NCBI RefSeq assembly: GCF_026410545.1
Contig: NZ_JAPMIT010000004.1
Coordinates: forward strand, 411,856-475,855
From: Microbacterium sp. STN6
Lineage (GTDB): Bacteria > Actinomycetota > Actinomycetes > Actinomycetales > Microbacteriaceae
Length of the DNA: 64,000 bases
Direction: 5' to 3'
Below, piece after piece: positions 59,452-64,000 of the stretch (position 1 is its first letter; each line of letters begins with the position of its first letter). The notes beneath the pieces are model-generated. The model was not told the DNA's origin. It did no database searches and saw nothing but the letters and a program-made list of their open reading frames with translations. The position numbers and the translations under genes are program-made.

Positions 59452-59862
59452 TCAGCAGGCCGCTTCGCTTGGGCCGTCTTCGTGCCGGTCGGCGAGTGCT
59501 CGCGCGTGTGCGTAGTTGTTCTCGGCCCAGTCGCGCAACGCGAACACGGGTCCGAGGGCGCTGCGCCCGGCATCCGTCAACGAGTACTCGACGTGCAGGG
59601 GTACGGCGGGAATGACTTCACGATTCACGAGCCCGAATCGCTCCAGCCGTCTCAAGGTGGCCGTCAAAACCTTCGGCGATACCCCTTGAAGCCGGCGCTG
59701 GAGGACGCCGAACCGCACCGGGCCGTCGGCGAGGGCACCGATCGCGAGTGCGGACCACTTGTTCGCCACGACGTCGAGAAGATCACGGCACGGGCAATCC
59801 GTCGAGTAGACGTTGCCCCGCGTCTTCTCCTCGATCAGCTGCAATTCGCTGTCCAGAGACAT
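59452..59862 (-). CDS. HxlR-family redox/aldehyde-type regulator
   Basis: A 136-residue winged-helix HxlR protein. A candidate redox Cys pair lies near the start (STDCPCRDLLDVVANKWS). The DNA-binding helices are GVLQRRLQGVSPKVLTATLRRLERFGLVNRE and the wing follows (PLHVEYSLTDAGRSAL). HxlR proteins often control neighbouring oxidoreductases in response to electrophiles, which fits the downstream MDR gene. Confidence 0.92.
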   Translation of the reverse strand: MSLDSELQLIEEKTRGNVYSTDCPCRDLLDVVANKWSALAIGALADGPVRFGVLQRRLQGVSPKVLTATLRRLERFGLVNREVIPAVPLHVEYSLTDAGRSALGPVFALRDWAENNYAHARALADRHEDGPSEAAC

Positions 59863-59942
59863 GACGCCCCTCGCTTTCCCTCAGTTCGTGAGTTCCCGAT
59901 CGCGCTACTTCCCCATAGATAGTAAGCGCCGCAGGGGAAGGA

Positions 59943-60797
59943 TCACCGCACCGACTTGCGTTCGTAGAGCGCCATCGACCACACGTAGCCACCACCGGCG
60001 ATGACCACGAACCAGGCGAGCGCGAGCAAGGGGTTCCATCCGGCATCCGTGCGGAGAAGCAGCCCTCTGATCGTCTCGATGAACGGCGTGAACGGCTGGT
60101 ACTGCGCGAACCACTGCAGCCACTGCGGCATCGAACCGGTCGGCACGAAGCCGCTGCCGAGCAGGGGCAGCATGGTGAGCACGAGGGGCAGGTTGCTCGC
60201 GGTCTCGACCGACTTCGCCTGAATGCCGAGGGCGACGCCGAGCCAGCTGATGGCGTAGGCGATGAGGGCGATCATGCCGGCGGTTCCGAGCCACTCGAGT
60301 GGCCCCGCGCTGGGTCGGAAGCCGATGAGCAGGCCGACGCCGAGCACGAGGGCGACGGCGATGATTCCCTGAATCGTGTTGCCGAGCACGTGGCCGGCGA
60401 GCACGGCCGCCCGCGAGATCGCCATGGTGCGGAACCGCGCGGTGATGCCCTCGGTCATGTCCATCGAGACCGTCGTGGCGGTGCCGCCTGCGGTGCCGGC
60501 GATGGTCATGGCAAGGATGCCGGGCAGCACGTATGCGAGATACGCCGCTCTGCCGCCGCCGGCCTCCACCCCGGGCAGCCCCGCGCCGAGCGTGCCGCCG
60601 AAGACGAACACGAACAGCAGCAGGATGACGACCGGTCCCAGAATGGTGAAGACCGACAGGCCGGGGTAGCGCACCATGTGCAGCAGGTTGCGGCGCAGCA
60701 TGGTGATCGCATCGGCGATGACGTGCGAGCGCGGAGCGGCGATTCGGGCGCCCGGGCGCGGAGCCGCCGGTGGCAGGTGTGAGTCGAGCGTGGTCAT
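59943..60797 (-). CDS. DrrB-like ABC-2 permease
   Basis: A 284-residue ABC-2-type permease with about six membrane helices. The N-terminal cytoplasmic segment leads to LSVFTILGPVVILLLFVFVFGG; later come GITARFRTMAISRAAVLAGHVLG, a conserved cytoplasmic block of DrrB/ABC-2 proteins, and PLLGSGFVPTGSMPQWLQWFAQYQPFTPFIETIRGLLL. The ATG at 60797 overlaps the ATPase stop as ATGA. It probably exports a hydrophobic compound with the ATPase. Confidence 0.92.
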   Translation of the reverse strand: MTTLDSHLPPAAPRPGARIAAPRSHVIADAITMLRRNLLHMVRYPGLSVFTILGPVVILLLFVFVFGGTLGAGLPGVEAGGGRAAYLAYVLPGILAMTIAGTAGGTATTVSMDMTEGITARFRTMAISRAAVLAGHVLGNTIQGIIAVALVLGVGLLIGFRPSAGPLEWLGTAGMIALIAYAISWLGVALGIQAKSVETASNLPLVLTMLPLLGSGFVPTGSMPQWLQWFAQYQPFTPFIETIRGLLLRTDAGWNPLLALAWFVVIAGGGYVWSMALYERKSVR

Positions 60798-61738
60798 GAG
60801 CGGATTCCTTTCGTTTCTGCCTTCTCGGTGAGCGCGAAGAACACGTCGTCGAGATCGGGCGTGTGAATGCTGAGGTCGTCGACGGTGAGGCCGTCGGCGT
60901 CGAGGCGGTCGAGCACCTGGCGGAGCGTGCCGATTCCGCCGTCGCTCGGCACGGAGAGCACCAGCGCCGCGTCGTCCCGTGCGGAGCCGTCGAGGAGGCG
61001 GGAAGCGGCGCGCAGCGCTGCGGCATCCGTGAATCGAAGCCTGATGTGGCCGCCGGGCACGAGGCGCTTGAGCTCGTCCGGCGTGCCGGAGGCGACGATG
61101 CGGCCGCCGTCGAGCACCGCGATGCGGTCGGCGAGTTCGTCGGCCTCGTCGAGGTACTGGGTGGTGAGAAGCGCGGTTGTGCCCTGGCCGACGAGGTCGC
61201 GCACGATGTTCCACATGGTGAGGCGGCTGCGGGGGTCGAGGCCGGTGGTCGGTTCGTCGAGGAAGATCACGCTCGGCCGCGCGACGAGGGTCATCGCGAG
61301 GTCGAGGCGCCGGCGCATGCCGCCGGAGTATGTGGCGAGCGGTTTGCGAGCGGCGTCGGTGAGGTCGAACTGCTCGAGAAGCTCGGCGACGCGCGCCGTC
61401 GACTGCGTCGAGCCGAGGTGGCGCAGCCGGGCCATGAGCAGCAGGTTCTCCTCACCCGTCAGCAGGCCGTCGACCGCGGAGAACTGGCCGGTGAGCCCGA
61501 TCGCAGCACGAACCCCGGCGGGGTCGCGCACGACGTCGAACCCGGCCACGCGGGCGGTGCCCGAATCGGGTCGAACGAGAGTGCTGAGAATGTGCACGGT
61601 GGTGGTCTTGCCGGCCCCGTTCGGGCCAAGCAGGGCGGTGACGGTGCCCGCGCCGACCGTGAGGTCGACGCCGTCGAGCACGGTCTTGGCTCCGTACGAC
61701 TTGCGCAGGCCGCGCACGTCGATTGCTGCAGTGTTCAT
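60794..61738 (-). CDS. DrrA-like ABC transporter ATPase
   Basis: A 314-residue nucleotide-binding subunit with VTALLGPNGAGKTTTVHIL (Walker A), TYSGGMRRRLDLAMTLVARPSVIFLDEPTTGLDPRSR (signature and Walker B) and the C-terminal DrrA-type domain. It powers the adjacent permease in drug or lipid export. It lies between DUF4097 (24 bases upstream) and the permease (overlap), so at least three genes form one operon. Confidence 0.94.
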   Translation of the reverse strand: MNTAAIDVRGLRKSYGAKTVLDGVDLTVGAGTVTALLGPNGAGKTTTVHILSTLVRPDSGTARVAGFDVVRDPAGVRAAIGLTGQFSAVDGLLTGEENLLLMARLRHLGSTQSTARVAELLEQFDLTDAARKPLATYSGGMRRRLDLAMTLVARPSVIFLDEPTTGLDPRSRLTMWNIVRDLVGQGTTALLTTQYLDEADELADRIAVLDGGRIVASGTPDELKRLVPGGHIRLRFTDAAALRAASRLLDGSARDDAALVLSVPSDGGIGTLRQVLDRLDADGLTVDDLSIHTPDLDDVFFALTEKAETKGIRS

Positions 61739-61762
61739 GTGTCGCTCCTTATCGTGGTTGAT

Positions 61763-62608
61763 TCAGCGCGCGCGCCGAATGGTGATGTCGCCGAACTGCG
61801 TGCGTGCGCGCACGGTCACCGTCTCTTCGGATGCGTCGGGTGCCGCCTCGCGGTCGAGCTCGTTGCGTACGTGGCCCTCTTTTGACGAGAGATCGAGCCA
61901 CGCGGGCACCCCGGCTCGCACGCCGACCGCGACCTGCCCGAAACCGCTCTCGAGCTGAACGGCGCCACTCGAAACCTCGTTCAGCTGGATGTTGCCGTAT
62001 GCCGTCTTCGCGGTGACGGATGCCAGCGCCCTCGAGATCTCGAGGTCGCCGTACGAGAGCTTTGCGTCGAGGTCGCCGCCCGTCTCGCCGAGCTGAATGG
62101 AGCCGTGCGATGCCTTGAGCATCGCGTCTCCGGCGATCCGCTCGGCGCGGATCTGGCCCTGGTCTGCGGTGATCTCTGCGCCGCCGTCAACGGTGCCGAC
62201 CGTGACGCTGCCGTGCGAGGTGCGCACCCACAGGTCGCCGGTCGCATCGGCCTCGACCGCGCCGACTGAGCTCTTCACGCGGGTCGCACCCAGCCTCCCG
62301 CTCGCCGTCAGGTTCCCCACGGCGAGCTCGGCGCTGAGCCGCGAACCTGTGGGCAGTTCGACGGTCACGTCGACCGACTCCGTCGGCCCGATCCAGCTGA
62401 TGCGCGGCTTCGGTCCCCTAATGGTGAGCCGACCGCCGTCGAAGGCAACCGTCGTCTCCTCGGCCCCGCGGCGGTCGACCGCCTTCTCGGGATTCGTGGC
62501 AGAGACGGTGACGACCGTGTCGTCGCGGTCGCTCGCGATGACCTCGATGGCACCGACCTGTAGGTTGATGGCGAGGTCGATGGGGTCGGGCGTGTTGTAA
62601 ATGGGCAT
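61763..62608 (-). CDS. DUF4097-type beta-strand repeat protein
   Basis: A 281-residue protein built of repeating short strands (for example LRTSHGSV-like units and KASHGSIQLGETGG, KLSYGDLEIS, KTAYGNIQLNEVSS, EINFGQ-type turns), as in DUF4097 adhesin-like beta-helix proteins. No signal peptide or membrane helix is seen. GGGAGG lies 7 bases before the ATG at 62608; the longer frame is unsupported. It sits upstream of the ABC exporter, as DUF4097 proteins often sit beside envelope-stress systems. The function is unknown. Confidence 0.82.
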   Translation of the reverse strand: MPIYNTPDPIDLAINLQVGAIEVIASDRDDTVVTVSATNPEKAVDRRGAEETTVAFDGGRLTIRGPKPRISWIGPTESVDVTVELPTGSRLSAELAVGNLTASGRLGATRVKSSVGAVEADATGDLWVRTSHGSVTVGTVDGGAEITADQGQIRAERIAGDAMLKASHGSIQLGETGGDLDAKLSYGDLEISRALASVTAKTAYGNIQLNEVSSGAVQLESGFGQVAVGVRAGVPAWLDLSSKEGHVRNELDREAAPDASEETVTVRARTQFGDITIRRAR

Positions 62609-62624
62609 GCTGGCGCCTCCCTTT

Positions 62625-62670
62625 CTGTGGGTGTGTTGGGGTTGTCGCTGTGGGTGTGTTGGGGTTGTCG
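62625..62670. repeat. Two 23-bp tandem copies downstream of the RHH gene
   Basis: Two exact 23-base copies (62625-62647 and 62648-62670, each starting CTGTGGGTGTGTTGGGG) fill the gap between the RHH stop (62671) and the DUF4097 start (62608). They end at the RHH stop codon. A GT-rich transcribed spacer; no function is evident. Confidence 0.7.
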
Positions 62671-63159
62671 CTACCGCGCCCAGCCCGCGAAGTTGTCGCC
62701 GGTGCGCAGGGTGCGCTTGGCGGATCGTCGCTGCTTGGGCTGGAGCGCCGCGGCGACCGCCCGCACGAGCCACGTGTTGACGGAGAGCCCGTCGGCAGCC
62801 GCCGCGTCGTCCACGCGGGTCTTCAGGGCGTCGGGCAGGCGGAGCGTGGTGCGAGATGTGCTCGTGTCGTCGAGGTCCACGGGCGCGACGGCCACCTCAT
62901 CGGCATCGGTCTCGGTGCTCTGTTGCGTGACGACGAACTCGACCTCGCGGCCCCGCAGCCGCAGGTCGACCGAGCCGGGGGCGAGGTCGCGGGTGATCTC
63001 GCCCGCCGCCGCCGAGAGAACGTCGAGCAGCACGAGCCGCAGGGCGGCCTCCGCGCCCGCCGCTACTCGCTCGGCCGCGGCACGCGTCTCGTCAGAGCCG
63101 TTCTCCGCGGTGTTCACGAGTTGTTGCTGCAGGTCGCTGACGTACTGTCCCAGTTCCAT
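62671..63159 (-). CDS. Ribbon-helix-helix (HicB/Arc-like) regulator
   Basis: A 162-residue protein. The C-terminal third is a ribbon-helix-helix domain (RTTLRLPDALKTRVDDAAAADGLSVNTWLVRAVAAAL) of the HicB-like type. The N-terminal part is helical and acidic and may be an effector or partner domain. A 19-bp palindrome lies 11 bases upstream of its start, so autoregulation is likely. It is first in the RHH - DUF4097 - ABC exporter operon and probably controls it. No HicA toxin is adjacent. Confidence 0.82.
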   Translation of the reverse strand: MELGQYVSDLQQQLVNTAENGSDETRAAAERVAAGAEAALRLVLLDVLSAAAGEITRDLAPGSVDLRLRGREVEFVVTQQSTETDADEVAVAPVDLDDTSTSRTTLRLPDALKTRVDDAAAADGLSVNTWLVRAVAAALQPKQRRSAKRTLRTGDNFAGWAR

Positions 63160-63170
63160 GTGAGTCAGTG

Positions 63171-63189
63171 TGACACCATCATGGTGTCA
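63171..63189. promoter_or_regulatory. Palindromic operator upstream of the RHH gene
   Basis: TGACACCA-TCA-TGGTGTCA is a perfect 19-bp palindrome between the divergent RHH and FMN reductase genes. A further half-site, TGTGGTGTCA, lies at 63201-63210. RHH proteins bind such repeated half-sites. Confidence 0.72.
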
Positions 63190-63275
63190 TGTCAAGGCAT
63201 TGTGGTGTCAGCGCTACCCGACCGGCGTCGGGCCCATACGATGGGGCAGACCATCGTGCGAACTGGAGGCCGCCC

Positions 63276-63827
63276 GTGACCGAGCATTCGAAGCCGCTCT
63301 CCGTCGTCGCCGTGTCTGGCACGCTGCACCGGCCGTCGAAGACCGGCGCCGTGATCGACGCGGTTCTCGAGCGGGTCGCGGAGGCGACATCCGCTGACCT
63401 TGAGGTCATCGAGCTGCTCGATCTCGCGGGGCCGCTCGCCGACGCGCTGAGCGGGGGAGAAGCGGATGCGGCCCTCGCCGACGCCTACGCCCGCGTCGCC
63501 GGCGCCGACCTGCTCGTGGTCGCCACTCCCGTCTACAAGGGCAGCTATACGGGCCTGCTCAAGCTTTTCGTCGACCAGCTGGGGCAGGATTCGCTCGCCG
63601 GCACACCGGTGCTGTTGGCGGCGGTCGGCGGCTCGCTGCAGCATGCGCTCGTGATCGAGCACGCGCTGCGGCCGCTGTTCGGGTTCTTCCGGGCGGATAC
63701 CGTCGCCACCGGGATCTACGCGACGGGCGCCGACTTCGTGGATGGCGTCGTCGGATCGGGGCCGCTGCGTGAGACGATTGCGGCCGCCGTTGCGGAGGGG
63801 CTGGGGCGGGTGCCGGCGGCAGGGTGA
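63276..63827 (+). CDS. NADPH-dependent FMN reductase (MsuE/SsuE-like)
   Basis: A 183-residue flavodoxin-like protein. The FMN loop is VAVSGTLHRPSKTGAVIDAVL, with TPVYKGSYTGLLKLFVDQLG (the reductase signature), and LLAAVGGSLQHALVIEHALRPLFGFFRA late. It supplies reduced FMN, typically to a sulfonate or aromatic monooxygenase, but no such partner is in the window. The GTG at 63276 is preceded by GGAGG; the longer frame is not supported. It is divergent from the RHH gene. Confidence 0.9.
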   Translation: MTEHSKPLSVVAVSGTLHRPSKTGAVIDAVLERVAEATSADLEVIELLDLAGPLADALSGGEADAALADAYARVAGADLLVVATPVYKGSYTGLLKLFVDQLGQDSLAGTPVLLAAVGGSLQHALVIEHALRPLFGFFRADTVATGIYATGADFVDGVVGSGPLRETIAAAVAEGLGRVPAAG

Positions 63828-63840
63828 CGGGGATTTCGAG

Positions 63841-64000
63841 ACGGCGCTTTGCGCCTCCTCAATCCGCTGTGGGGACGGCGCTTTGCGCCTCCTCAATCCG
63901 CTGTGGGGACGGCGCTTTGCGCCTCCTCAATCCGCTGTGGGGACGGCGCTTTGCGCCTCCTCAATCCGCTGTGGGGACGGCGCTTTGCGCCTCCTCAATC
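63841..64000. repeat. 34-bp tandem repeat array reaching the window end
   Basis: Exact 34-base units start at 63841, 63875, 63909, 63943 and 63977 (the last cut by the window end). Each begins ACGGCGCTTTGCGCCTCCTC and contains the hairpin GGCGC-TTT-GCGCC, then CTCAATCCGC, a sequence related (inverted) to the REP family at 683 and 40319. The array follows the FMN reductase stop by 13 bases. Its full copy number is unseen. Confidence 0.9.

Noticed and set aside
63841..64000. Possible CRISPR array
   Set aside because: Units are contiguous 34-base copies with no variable spacers.

Overview
The window is high-GC, densely coded DNA that reads as a chromosome segment of an actinobacterium, most probably a member of the Microbacteriaceae. 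The reasons are the many short Asp/Glu/Gly-rich small proteins, the conserved neighbourhood mscL - fmdB - 5-formyl-THF cyclo-ligase - galU - RimJ-type acetyltransferase - GlpR/SepX-like membrane protein, a group-2 actinobacterial sigma factor, and numerous TAnnnT boxes 6-7 bases in front of start codons. The genus assignment is inference; no 16S or marker search was possible.

Region 1 (1-1035): an HNH endonuclease, a small acidic protein and tRNA-Arg(CCT). Region 2 (1016-25525): a 24.5 kb integrated, probably mobilisable island. A 24-bp direct repeat made of the 3' end of tRNA-Arg marks both ends, and 11-bp iterons lie just inside each end. The island carries a tyrosine integrase, a MobF-type relaxase/helicase and two defence-like blocks. 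The first block, on the minus strand, is a tightly overlapping operon of a double ubiquitin-like protein ending in Gly, an E2-like protein, a JAMM deubiquitinase and a ThiF/E1 enzyme. This is the gene order of the ISG15-like Bil antiphage systems, and a two-helix membrane protein follows it. Beside it sit an XRE-ImmA/IrrE metallopeptidase regulator and a PIN-like nuclease. The same 15-bp palindrome lies in front of both the ubiquitin-like operon (two copies) and the XRE-ImmA gene (one copy), so the two are probably one regulated unit. The second block, on the plus strand, is SNF2-type helicase-DUF3883, a TIGR04141/DUF6119-like protein, DUF1156 DNA methylase, an unrecognised protein, and DUF499 ATPase with an N-terminal HEPN domain. 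It resembles a methylase-helicase antiphage cassette.

Region 3 (25.6-35.6 kb): an aldo/keto reductase with a divergent TetR regulator; a coiled-coil T5orf172 (GIY-YIG-like) protein; small membrane and zinc-ribbon proteins; a MntA-HepT toxin-antitoxin pair; the Hen1-Pnkp RNA repair operon; a coiled-coil protein and a hemerythrin. Region 4 (35.8-37.8 kb): an encapsulin nanocompartment with an encapsulated ferritin-like cargo and an alpha/beta hydrolase. Region 5 (37.9-42.7 kb): disordered acidic proteins, a DksA-type zinc-finger protein, a Vms1/eRF1-like protein, a TetR regulator and a SigB-like sigma factor, which looks like a stress-response neighbourhood.

Region 6 (42.8-52.4 kb): a sugar porter, a very large SF1-helicase-like protein with degenerate Walker motifs, a long palindrome, a hexanucleotide microsatellite and a heterodimeric ABC exporter. 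Region 7 (52.6-58.3 kb): the conserved mscL-to-glpR cluster with a zinc-ribbon protein, an NmrA-like oxidoreductase and tRNA-Ala(CGC). Region 8 (58.3-64 kb): a quinone-oxidoreductase-like enzyme with an HxlR regulator, a DrrAB-like ABC exporter with DUF4097 and ribbon-helix-helix genes, an FMN reductase, and a 34-bp tandem repeat that runs off the end.

Palindromic repeats of one family sit between convergent gene pairs at about 0.7, 38.6 and 40.3 kb, and a related sequence forms the terminal tandem array. All functional calls come from reading motifs and context, with no database search.
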